DNA of 64,000 nucleotides from Azonexaceae bacterium (GTDB taxonomy: Bacteria > Pseudomonadota > Gammaproteobacteria > Burkholderiales > Rhodocyclaceae): the NCBI GenBank assembly GCA_013335535.1, contig JAAXVL010000002.1, positions 310,001-374,000 of the forward strand, given 5' to 3'. Shown here one piece after another: positions 51,835 through 60,409 of the stretch. A program made the position numbers and the translations under genes. How positions within the stretch are numbered: position 1 is the first letter of the stretch; every line of letters begins with the position of its first letter. Below the pieces are notes generated by a model. It did no database searches. It was not told where the DNA came from and saw only the letters and a program-made list of their open reading frames with translations.

Positions 51835-53317
51835 TCCGTCCTCGCCGGTGTCCGAAACCGAGCGCTCGCTGTTTGGCGAGATTCTCGACTGGATGCTGGC
51901 GCCCTTGCTGTTCGTCTGGCCGCTCAGCATTGCCTTTACCCATTACTTTGCCAACAACGTCGCCAACTACCCCTACGATCAGGCCCTGCGCGAGCATGTC
52001 ACGGCCATTGCGCGACAGGTCAAACTGGTCAATGGCAAGCCGTTGCTATCGCTGCCCGCTTCGGCCCGCGCCATGTTGCGAGCCGACGAGACCGACAGCG
52101 TCTATTTCCACGTGCTGGCCGGGGGCGGAAAACTGCTGGCGGGCGACAAGGACCTGCCTGTTTCGGAAGTGCTGCCGGATGACGAAATCATGCCGGGCGA
52201 GGTCTATATGCGCGACGCCGATTTCAAGGGTCAGGATCTGCGCATGGCCTACACTTACCTGGCCGAGCCACAAATGGCCAAATCCCAGTGGGTGCTCATC
52301 GAGGTCGGCGAGACCACTGAAAAGCGCAGCCAGCTCGCCAACAAGATCGTGGCCAGCGTCATCCTGCCGCAGTTCATCATCATTCCGCTCGCCGTCATGC
52401 TCGTCTGGTTCGGCCTGTCGCGCGGTCTGCGGCCGCTGACCCGTCTGCGTCAGACCATCGAGGCGCGCGAGCCGGACGATCTTTCGCCGATTGCCACACG
52501 GCGCGTGCCCGAAGAGCTGGAGCCGCTGGTCGAAGCCTTCAACGAAATGCTCGATCGCATGAAACGCAGCGTTTCGGCCCAGCAACGCTTCGTCGCCGAT
52601 GCCGCCCACCAGATGCGCACCCCGCTCACCGGCCTCAAGACACAGGCCCAGTTTGCCATCCGCGAAACTGATCCCGAGGCGCTGCGCCATGCCCTGCGCC
52701 AGATTGCAACTGGCGTTGACCGGGCGGGCCGACTGATCAACCAGTTGTTGACCCTGGCGCGCACCGAAGGCGGTGAAGTGACCCAGCAAAAGCACGAACC
52801 GCTCGACCTCGCAGCGTTGATCCGCGACGTCGTCACCGACTGGGTGCCTGTCGCCATCGAGAAAAACATCGACCTTGGCTTTGAATCTGACAAGCCCGCG
52901 ATGATCGTCGGCAACTCCTTCCTGTTGCGGGAATTGGCCAAGAACCTGCTCGACAACGCGCTGCGCTATACCCCGAGCGGAGGGCACGTCACTTGCCGGA
53001 TCCTGGCCAATCAAGCCACCGTGCTGCTGGAAGTCGAGGATAACGGGGTAGGTATCAGCGAAGAGCAGGCCGAACTCGTCTTCGAGCGCTTCTATCGGGT
53101 AGACGATGCCACCACCGAGGGCAGCGGCCTTGGCCTGTCCATCGTTCAGGAAATCGCCATGCAGCACGACTCGCGGGCCAGCCTGCGACCCAATCCCAAC
53201 CGCCGCGGCGCGGTTGCGCGGGTGGCCTTCGCCGCCTGGCATCCGCCACTTCCCCCGCTGCCACCGCCGGACGACTTTTCCGAGCTCTACCGCCAATCGC
53301 CGCCAATCGGCACTTGA
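51812..53317 (+). CDS. Sensor histidine kinase
   Basis: HAMP, FVADAAHQMRTPLTGLKTQ H-box, NLLDNALRYTPSGG N-box, GSGLGLSIV. Confidence 0.93.
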   Translation: MSDPRPNSPSSPVSETERSLFGEILDWMLAPLLFVWPLSIAFTHYFANNVANYPYDQALREHVTAIARQVKLVNGKPLLSLPASARAMLRADETDSVYFHVLAGGGKLLAGDKDLPVSEVLPDDEIMPGEVYMRDADFKGQDLRMAYTYLAEPQMAKSQWVLIEVGETTEKRSQLANKIVASVILPQFIIIPLAVMLVWFGLSRGLRPLTRLRQTIEAREPDDLSPIATRRVPEELEPLVEAFNEMLDRMKRSVSAQQRFVADAAHQMRTPLTGLKTQAQFAIRETDPEALRHALRQIATGVDRAGRLINQLLTLARTEGGEVTQQKHEPLDLAALIRDVVTDWVPVAIEKNIDLGFESDKPAMIVGNSFLLRELAKNLLDNALRYTPSGGHVTCRILANQATVLLEVEDNGVGISEEQAELVFERFYRVDDATTEGSGLGLSIVQEIAMQHDSRASLRPNPNRRGAVARVAFAAWHPPLPPLPPPDDFSELYRQSPPIGT

Positions 53318-53381
53318 GTCCTCAAAAACGCCGCTTCGGGTTGCAGAGCAGCGGCGACATGGCTATAATGCGCCCTCGTTT

Positions 53382-53457
53382 GGCCAATTAGCTCAGTTGG
53401 TAGAGCAGCGGATTGAAAATCCGCGTGTCCGTGGTTCGATTCCGCGATTGGCCACCA
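53382..53457 (+). tRNA. tRNA-Phe (anticodon GAA)
   Basis: GGCCAAT...ATTGGCC acceptor stem, TAGCTCAGTTGGTAGAGCA D-arm, GGATTGAAAATCC anticodon arm, GGTTCGATTCC T-arm, CCA encoded. Confidence 0.96.
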
Positions 53458-53481
53458 AATTCATCCTTGGAACTCAAGGAA

Positions 53482-53514
53482 AAAACGCCAACCCTTAGCG
53501 GTTGGCGTTTTGCA
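53482..53514 (+). terminator. Terminator-like hairpin
   Basis: aaaaacgccaacccttagcggttggcgttttgc. Confidence 0.8.
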
Positions 53515-53622
53515 TTGTGGAATGTGGTTCTGGCGCCGGGTATGATCATGGTGCTGACTAATTTCTTCTCCCGTTTTCTCCATCTGCATTCCACGCCATT
53601 TTGGGCGATTAGAGGAGGCCTC

Positions 53623-53805
53623 TTGGCCAAACCAAACTACCAGTTCGAAAAGCGCCAAAGAGACCTCGCCAAGAAAAACAAGCAGGAAGAAAAACGTCGC
53701 CAGAAGCTGGCCGACAAGGCTGGCAATGCGGCGGAAGAGGCGTTGCCATTGAACTCGCCGGAGGCTGCCCGGGCGCCTTCTGAGCCTGAGATTCCCAAGG
53801 GCTGA
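53623..53805 (+). CDS. Small basic hypothetical protein (TTG start)
   Basis: agaggagg RBS, then (M)[33 protein letters not shown]. Confidence 0.65.
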   Translation: MAKPNYQFEKRQRDLAKKNKQEEKRRQKLADKAGNAAEEALPLNSPEAARAPSEPEIPKG

Positions 53806-53813
53806 GGACGGCC

Positions 53814-54587
53814 TTGAGTCCTGCAGTAAACGTTCGCATCGAGGCGCTGGCGCCGGAGTTTTTGGGCCAGGTTGGCGTGCTGGCCGAGGCGTTGGGTTTG
53901 CCGCAGGAGGGTGAGGCTGAGTTTGCCTTGCAATTGGGCGTGGATGGCTTGCAGTTGCAGGAGCTGGGGCCGGATGTGGCGGGCCCCGTGCGGGTCGACT
54001 TCCTCGAGGGGGCGGTGGCGCATCGCCGTCAGCATGGCGGCGGGAGCGGTCAAATGATCGCCAAGGCGGTCGGCATCCAGTCCGGGATTCGTCCGACGAT
54101 TCTTGATGCGACGGCCGGTTTGGGGCGCGATGCGTTTTTGCTGGCGCAACTGGGCTGTCCTGTCACGCTGATCGAGCGCCATCCGCTGATCGGTGCCTTG
54201 CTGGCTGACGGTTTGGGGCGGGCGCTGGTCGATGTGGAGGTTGCGCCGATCATTCAGCGCATGGATCTGCGGTTTGGCAATGCGATCGAGTTGATCGGGG
54301 ATTGGGCGGATGAGCCGCCTCAGGTCATCTACCTTGATCCGATGTTTCCGCACCGGGAAAAGAGTTCGCTGGTCAAAAAGGAAATGCGTGTCTTTCGTCC
54401 ACTGGTCGGTGGTGATGACGATGCGGCACAACTGTTACAGGCTGCGCTGACGTTGGCGACGCATCGCGTCGTCGTCAAACGGCCCCGCAAGGCGCCGAGC
54501 GTTGATGGAGCGTCGCCAGGTTATGTGCTGGAGGGAAAATCCAGCCGCTATGATATTTATCCCAAGAAGGCTTTGAAGGTGCGGTAG
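53814..54587 (+). CDS. rsmJ: 16S rRNA (guanine-1516-N2)-methyltransferase
   Basis: [60 protein letters not shown]. Confidence 0.93.
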   Translation: MSPAVNVRIEALAPEFLGQVGVLAEALGLPQEGEAEFALQLGVDGLQLQELGPDVAGPVRVDFLEGAVAHRRQHGGGSGQMIAKAVGIQSGIRPTILDATAGLGRDAFLLAQLGCPVTLIERHPLIGALLADGLGRALVDVEVAPIIQRMDLRFGNAIELIGDWADEPPQVIYLDPMFPHREKSSLVKKEMRVFRPLVGGDDDAAQLLQAALTLATHRVVVKRPRKAPSVDGASPGYVLEGKSSRYDIYPKKALKVR

Positions 54588-54701
54588 CGACCATTCCATG
54601 ATTTTTCCTGCCGCAGGCCGCGCAGCTGGAATGCCCGCTATAGTGAAATCAGGCGGTAACACTTGATGAGCATACTGCAGCCTTTTGAAGAGGAGGCGAT
54701 C

Positions 54702-55157
54702 ATGGAACTGCTGCTGTGGCGCCATGCCGAGGCGGAAGATGGCGATGACGACATGAAACGGCGTCTGACTGCGCGCGGTGAAAAACAGGCGCGGAGCATG
54801 GCGGCATGGATCTTTGCGCATCAGCCCAAGGATCTGCGCATCATCGCCAGCCCCTCCGTTCGTACCCAGCAGACGGTTGAAGCCTTGAAGCTGCCTTTCG
54901 AAACGATACGCAAGATCGGCCCGGAGGCCTGTGTTTCCGAACTGATTGCGGCATCCGGCTGGCCTTCAACCAAAGGATCGGTGCTGATCGTCGGCCATCA
55001 GCCTTCGCTCGGGCGCATGGCGTCGCTGCTTCTGGCGGGGCATGAGTCCGCCTGGAGCATCAAGAAAGGCGCCTTGTGGTGGTTGAGCAATCGCGTTCGT
55101 CGGGGCGAGACGCAGACTGTGCTGCGCGCGGTCATTCCGGTTGAAATGCTGGACTAG
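54702..55157 (+). CDS. sixA: SixA-type phosphohistidine phosphatase
   Basis: MELLLWRHAEAEDG...LTARGEKQARSMAAW...VGHQPSLGRMASLLL; start corrected to 54702. Confidence 0.87.
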   Translation: MELLLWRHAEAEDGDDDMKRRLTARGEKQARSMAAWIFAHQPKDLRIIASPSVRTQQTVEALKLPFETIRKIGPEACVSELIAASGWPSTKGSVLIVGHQPSLGRMASLLLAGHESAWSIKKGALWWLSNRVRRGETQTVLRAVIPVEMLD

Positions 55158-55203
55158 ACAACGCACTGCCTTTGCCGTGAAATAGACTCTTTCGCATCGA
55201 TGG

Positions 55204-56340
55204 ATGGAGAGAGAGATGGTCACCAGAAAAAAGACGACGGCATCCCCCGAAAATAAAGCGCCTGCAGCCGCTGTCCCTGATACGTCTCGCGCCGTCCGCC
55301 GCCGCAAGGTGGCGAGCGGCGATGTGCCACCTGTGTTGACGCCAGCGGGGATCGAGGGTTTCGCTGTCCGGGCGGCGGTTGATGGTGCCCAGGAGTCGAA
55401 AATGGGCGCCATGCGTGATGTGATTTCCGGCATGCCACTGGATGAATCGGTCGCCCTGTTGCGTGGCTTGCTCAAGCAGCAAGGCGTCAAGAGCGAAAAC
55501 CTGTCGGTCAGCCCCGACGATGAACTGGTCAAAGACTGGCGCGACGGTGGCTATCCGTACAAGAATCTCATGCAGCGCAAGAATTACGAGCGCCAGAAAT
55601 ATCGTCTGCAGGTGGAGTTGCTCAAGTTGCAGGCGTGGGTCAAGGAAACCGGGCAGAAGGTGGTCATCCTTTTCGAAGGCCGCGATGCGGCGGGCAAGGG
55701 GGGGACCATCAAGCGTTTCATGGAACACCTGAACCCGCGCGGTGCACGTGTCGTGGCCCTGGAAAAGCCCAGCGACATGGAGCGCGGTCAGTGGTATTTC
55801 CAGCGTTATGTGCAGCATCTGCCGACCAATGGCGAGATCGTGCTGTTTGACCGCTCCTGGTATAACCGGGCTGGTGTCGAGCGGGTCATGGGGTTTTGTA
55901 CGGACCAGGAGTATGCCGAGTTTGTCCGTCAGGCGCCGGAATTCGAGCGCATGCTGGCGCGCAATGGCACGCACCTGATCAAGTTCTGGTTCTCGGTCAG
56001 CCAGGAGGAGCAGCGCCGCCGTTTCGGCGAACGCAAGGTGCACCCGCTCAAGCAATGGAAGTTGTCGCCGATCGACATGGCGTCGCTCGACAAGTGGGGT
56101 GACTACACCAAGGCCAAGGAGGCGATGTTCTTCCACACGGATACCGCCGATGCACCGTGGACGGTGATCAAGTCGAATTGCAAGAAACGGGCGCGGCTCA
56201 ATGCCATGCGCTACGTGCTGCACAAGCTGCCGTATGCCAACAAGGACACTGACCGGATCGGCAATCTGGACCCGCTGATCGTCGGACGTGCCAACGTGGT
56301 TTACGAGCGTGGCGAGCAGCAGGGCGTGCCGATTCTGTGA
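55204..56340 (+). CDS. ppk2: Polyphosphate kinase 2
   Basis: VVILFEGRDAAGKGGTIKRFMEHLNPRGARVVAL...FDRSWYNRAGVERVMGFC. Confidence 0.94.
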   Translation: MEREMVTRKKTTASPENKAPAAAVPDTSRAVRRRKVASGDVPPVLTPAGIEGFAVRAAVDGAQESKMGAMRDVISGMPLDESVALLRGLLKQQGVKSENLSVSPDDELVKDWRDGGYPYKNLMQRKNYERQKYRLQVELLKLQAWVKETGQKVVILFEGRDAAGKGGTIKRFMEHLNPRGARVVALEKPSDMERGQWYFQRYVQHLPTNGEIVLFDRSWYNRAGVERVMGFCTDQEYAEFVRQAPEFERMLARNGTHLIKFWFSVSQEEQRRRFGERKVHPLKQWKLSPIDMASLDKWGDYTKAKEAMFFHTDTADAPWTVIKSNCKKRARLNAMRYVLHKLPYANKDTDRIGNLDPLIVGRANVVYERGEQQGVPIL

Positions 56341-56358
56341 GGTTTCCGGTGTTTTCGT

Positions 56359-56387
56359 TTTTGGCCGATTTTTCCGGTTGACCGTGG
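56359..56387 (+). repeat. Dispersed repeat copy 6
   Basis: TTTTGGCCGATTTTTCCGGTTGACCGTGG. Confidence 0.93.
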
Positions 56388-56403
56388 AAGTCGGCTTGCG
56401 GAC

Positions 56404-56889
56404 CTAGCTGATGACGTAGGATGCGCCGCCGGTGGCGATGAGCAAACCGGTTTCGTTTTCCAGCGTCATCTGCACCGAGGCAATGCGGCCGCCGAGACGG
56501 GTAATCCGTCCGGTGGCCGTAAATTTTTTGCCGACGCCCTGGTGCAGGTAGTCGGTGCGCAGGTCGATGGTGCCGATGCGGCCGAAGCGATGGCCGACCT
56601 GTTCCGTTGTTTCGCTGTTGAATTTCTCGGCGATGGCGACCGTGGCGGCCAGGCCGCCTACCGTATCGAGTACGGTGGCGATTACGCCGCCGTGCAGGCG
56701 GCCATGCAGAAAATGTCCGATGAGGTCGGGGCGCATGGCGAAGCTGATCTGCGGTGCGGCCGGGTCGAGCGACTCGACCTTGAAACCGAGCAGTTCGTTG
56801 AAGCAGAGCTTGTGTTCAAAAACGTCGCGTAGCGTGGCTTCGAGACGGGTTTGCTCCTCGGGGGAGCGGCGGGGCAGTGTGGGGGTCAT
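56404..56889 (-). CDS. PaaI-type thioesterase (hotdog fold)
   Basis: LIGHFLHGRLHGGVIATVLDTVGGLAATVAIA. Confidence 0.88.
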   Translation of the reverse strand: MTPTLPRRSPEEQTRLEATLRDVFEHKLCFNELLGFKVESLDPAAPQISFAMRPDLIGHFLHGRLHGGVIATVLDTVGGLAATVAIAEKFNSETTEQVGHRFGRIGTIDLRTDYLHQGVGKKFTATGRITRLGGRIASVQMTLENETGLLIATGGASYVIS

Positions 56890-56959
56890 TGGGTCCGATA
56901 GACATTAAAAAGGGCGACGGGGTTGCCGTCGCCCAAGTCGAACGCAATTTTAACGCAGC

Positions 56960-58744
56960 TTACTTTTTGCGCGGAGCCGGTACGTCGGTACAGGTGCCGT
57001 GCGCCACTTCGGCCGCCATGCCGACCGTTTCGCCCAGCGTCGGGTGCGGGTGGATGGTCTTGCCGATATCGACCGAATCACAGCCCATTTCGATGGCCAG
57101 GCAGACTTCGCCGATCATGTCGCCGGCGTTGGGGCCGACAATCGCCCCGCCGATGACGCGATGCGTTTCGGCATCGAAGATCAGCTTGGTGAAGCCGTAA
57201 TCGGCACCGTTGGCGATGGCGCGACCGGAAGCGGCCCACGGGAACTTGGCGGCTTCGATCTTGCGCCCGTCCTTCTTGGCCTGGTCTTCGGTGACGCCGA
57301 CCCACGCGACTTCCGGGTGGGTGTAGGCGACACTCGGAATGACCGAGGCGTCGAAGGCTGACTTCTGACCGGCTGCCGCTTCCGCCGCGACGTGCGACTC
57401 ATGCACCGCCTTGTGGGCCAGCATGGGCTGGCCGACGAGGTCACCGATGGCGAAGATGTGCGGCACGTTGGTGCGCATCTGGGCATCGACGTTGATGAAG
57501 CCACGGTCGGTGACCGCCACGCCCGCCTTGTCGGCACCGATCTTGTTGCCGTTCGGCGTGCGGCCGGCGGCTTGCAGGATCATGTCGTACTTGACCGGTT
57601 CGGGCGAGACGCCTTCGCCTTCGAACTTGACGTAGAGGCCATCATCCTTGGCCTCGACGGCGACCGTCTTGGTCTTCAGCATGATCTTGTCGAAACGCTT
57701 GGCGTTCTGCTTTTCCCAGACCTTGACCGCGTCGCGGTCCGGGCCTTGCATCAGGCCATCCATCATTTCGACAACATCGACCTTGGCGCCCAGCGTCGAA
57801 TAGACGGTGGCCATTTCGAGGCCGATGATGCCGCCACCGATGACCAGCATCTTCTCCGGCACGAAGCGCAGTTCGAGCGCCCCGGTCGAATCAACGATGC
57901 GCGGATCCTTCGGGATGAAGGGCAGATGCATGGCGGCCGAACCGGCGGCGATGATGCATTTCTGGAACTTGATGATCTTCTTGGCGCCGGTCTTGTCCTG
58001 GCCGGTGCCTTCGGTCACTTCCACCTCGATGTGGTGCGGGTCGATGAAGGTGCCGACACCGCGCACGATGTCGACCTTGCGGCCCTTGGCCATGCCGGCC
58101 AGACCACCGGTCAGCTTGCCGACGACCTTGTCCTTGTGGGCGCGCAGCTTGTCGATATCGACCGTCGGGGCGGCAAAGGTGACGCCGAGGTCGGCCGCAT
58201 GCTGGGCTTCTTCCATGACCGCGGCAACGTGCAGCAGCGCCTTGGACGGAATGCAGCCGACGTTGAGGCAGACGCCGCCGAGGGTTGCGTAGCGCTCGAC
58301 GATGACCGTCTTCATGCCGAGGTCGGCCGAACGGAAGGCGGCGGAATAACCACCGGGGCCGGCGCCGAGAACGAGCATCTCGCACTCGATGTCGGCACCG
58401 CCGGCATGGCTGCCGGCGACCGGAGCGGCCACCGGGGCGGCGGCTGGCGCCGCAGCCGGGGTTTCCGTTTTTGGCGCATTTTCCGGGTTGACCGCAGCAG
58501 ATGCGCCGCTTTCAACCTTGATCAGCAAGGAGCCTTCGGCCACCTTGGCACCGAGCTGGACGAGCACTTCCTTGACCACGCCGGCGACCGGCGACGGCAC
58601 ATCCATCGTTGCCTTGTCCGACTCCAGCGTACAGATCGCGTCGTCCACCTTGATGCTGTCGCCGACCTTGACGAACAGGTCGATGATCGGCACCTCGGCG
58701 AAATCGCCGATATCGGGGACTTTGACTTCTACCAGATTGCTCAT
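56960..58744 (-). CDS. lpdA: Dihydrolipoyl dehydrogenase with N-terminal lipoyl domain
   Basis: N-terminal lipoyl domain (ESDKATMDVPSP), GGVCLNVGCIPSKALLH redox motif, C-terminal HPHPTLGE. Confidence 0.95.
   Translation of the reverse strand: MSNLVEVKVPDIGDFAEVPIIDLFVKVGDSIKVDDAICTLESDKATMDVPSPVAGVVKEVLVQLGAKVAEGSLLIKVESGASAAVNPENAPKTETPAAAPAAAPVAAPVAGSHAGGADIECEMLVLGAGPGGYSAAFRSADLGMKTVIVERYATLGGVCLNVGCIPSKALLHVAAVMEEAQHAADLGVTFAAPTVDIDKLRAHKDKVVGKLTGGLAGMAKGRKVDIVRGVGTFIDPHHIEVEVTEGTGQDKTGAKKIIKFQKCIIAAGSAAMHLPFIPKDPRIVDSTGALELRFVPEKMLVIGGGIIGLEMATVYSTLGAKVDVVEMMDGLMQGPDRDAVKVWEKQNAKRFDKIMLKTKTVAVEAKDDGLYVKFEGEGVSPEPVKYDMILQAAGRTPNGNKIGADKAGVAVTDRGFINVDAQMRTNVPHIFAIGDLVGQPMLAHKAVHESHVAAEAAAGQKSAFDASVIPSVAYTHPEVAWVGVTEDQAKKDGRKIEAAKFPWAASGRAIANGADYGFTKLIFDAETHRVIGGAIVGPNAGDMIGEVCLAIEMGCDSVDIGKTIHPHPTLGETVGMAAEVAHGTCTDVPAPRKK
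58469..58497 (+). repeat. Dispersed repeat copy 7, diverged (inside lpdA linker)
   Basis: TTTTGGCGCATTTTCCGGGTTGACCGCAG. Confidence 0.8.
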
Positions 58745-58756
58745 GGTCTTCTCCCC

Positions 58757-60394
58757 TTACAGCGCGACGCGACGGAAGTCGGCCAGCAGCTGCGCGATAT
58801 AGACGTTGAAGCGGGTCGCCAGTGCGCCGTCGATAACGCGATGGTCAGCGGTCAGCGACAGTGGCAGGACGAGGCGCGGCACGAAAGCCTTGCCGTCCCA
58901 GACCGGCTTCATGGCCGACTTGTTGACGCCGAGAATGGCGACTTCCGGCGCATTGACGATCGGCGCGAAGTAAGTGCCGCCGATGCCGCCCAGGCTGGAA
59001 ATCGTGAAGCAGGCGCCGGACATGTCGGCCGGCTTCAACTTGCCGTCGCGCGCCAGCTTGGCCATTTCGCCGGATTCCTGGGCCAGTTCGAAGACCGACT
59101 TCTTGTCGACATTCTTGACCACCGGGACGACCAGGCCGTTCGGCGTGTCGGCCGCAAAGCCGATGTTGAAATACTTCTTCAGCACCAGGTTGTCGCCGTC
59201 GAGCGAGGAATTGAATTCCGGGAATTTCTGCAGACCCTTGACGCACGCCTTCATGAGGAAAGCCAGCATGGTCAGCTTGGCGCCGCCACCCTTTTCATTT
59301 TCCTTGTTGAGCAGCACGCGGAAGGCCTCGATGTCGGTGATGTCGGCATCTTCGTGATAGGTCACGGCCGGGATCATGACCCAGTTGCGCGACAGATTCT
59401 GGCCGGAAATCTTCTTGATGCGCGACAGCGGCTTGACCTCGATCTCGCCGAACTTGGCGAAATCGACCTTCGGCCAGGGCAGCAGATCGAGCCCGCCGCC
59501 GAGGCTGGCGCCGCCAGCGGCTGCAGCCGGGCCGGCAACAGCACCGGACATGACGCCCTTGACGTACTTGGTCAGGTCTTCCTTGACGATGCGGTTCTTC
59601 GGGCCGGTGGCCGGGACCTTGTTCAGATCGACGCCGAGTTCGCGGGCATAGGCACGGACCGACGGCGAGGCGTGAACCTTGCTGCCAGCGGCCAGCACCG
59701 GCGCCAATGCAGCAGGCGCGGCAGCAGCCGGTGCTGCCGTGGGCGCTGCAACCGGAGCCGATGCGGCGGCAGGCGCCGGAGCAGCGGTTTGCGGCGCGGC
59801 AGCCGGGGCCGAAGCGCCGGTTTCAACCTTGATCAGAACCGTGCCTTCGCCCACCTTGGAACCGAGCTGAACGAGTACTTCCTTGACCGTGCCGGCGACG
59901 GTGGATGGAACGTCCATCGTTGCCTTGTCGGATTCCAGCGTGGCGATCGCATCGTCAACCTTGATGCTGTCGCCGACCTTGACGTAGAGCTCGATGACCG
60001 GCACTTCGGAAAAATCGCCGATATCCGGAACCTTGACTTCAAGCACGCCACCGCCAGCCGCAGGGGCGGCGGCAACCGGAGCCGGAGCCGCCGCGGGGGC
60101 GGTGGCCGGCGCAGCAGCTTGCGCAGCCGGGGCCGGGGCGGCCGCAGCGGCGCCACCCGTTTCAACCTTGATCAGCAGCGCGCCTTCGCCGACCTTGGAG
60201 CCGAGCGAGACGAGCACTTCCTTGACCACGCCTTCAACGGTGGACGGGACGTCCATCGTGGCCTTGTCGGATTCCAGCGTGACGATCGCGTCGTCAACCT
60301 TGATGGTGTCGCCGACCTTCACAAACAGCTCGATGACCGGAACGCTTTCGAAATCGCCGATATCGGGGACTTTGACTTCAATGATTTGGCTCAT
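58757..60394 (-). CDS. aceF: Dihydrolipoamide acetyltransferase (PDH E2), two lipoyl domains
   Basis: Two ESDKATMDVPST lipoyl motifs, E3-binding domain, DHRVIDGA catalytic motif. Confidence 0.96.
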   Translation of the reverse strand: MSQIIEVKVPDIGDFESVPVIELFVKVGDTIKVDDAIVTLESDKATMDVPSTVEGVVKEVLVSLGSKVGEGALLIKVETGGAAAAAPAPAAQAAAPATAPAAAPAPVAAAPAAGGGVLEVKVPDIGDFSEVPVIELYVKVGDSIKVDDAIATLESDKATMDVPSTVAGTVKEVLVQLGSKVGEGTVLIKVETGASAPAAAPQTAAPAPAAASAPVAAPTAAPAAAAPAALAPVLAAGSKVHASPSVRAYARELGVDLNKVPATGPKNRIVKEDLTKYVKGVMSGAVAGPAAAAGGASLGGGLDLLPWPKVDFAKFGEIEVKPLSRIKKISGQNLSRNWVMIPAVTYHEDADITDIEAFRVLLNKENEKGGGAKLTMLAFLMKACVKGLQKFPEFNSSLDGDNLVLKKYFNIGFAADTPNGLVVPVVKNVDKKSVFELAQESGEMAKLARDGKLKPADMSGACFTISSLGGIGGTYFAPIVNAPEVAILGVNKSAMKPVWDGKAFVPRLVLPLSLTADHRVIDGALATRFNVYIAQLLADFRRVAL

Positions 60395-60409
60395 GTTGTC
60401 TCTCCCTGA

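Noticed and set aside
53106-53630. ORFs covering the tRNA region (53106-53498 plus, 53388-53630 minus)
   Set aside because: They translate through tRNA-Phe and a terminator hairpin.
57392-60409. 1005-aa plus-strand ORF opposite lpdA and aceF
   Set aside because: Antisense shadow of high-GC codon bias over two confidently identified genes; composition mirrors the lipoyl-domain repeats.
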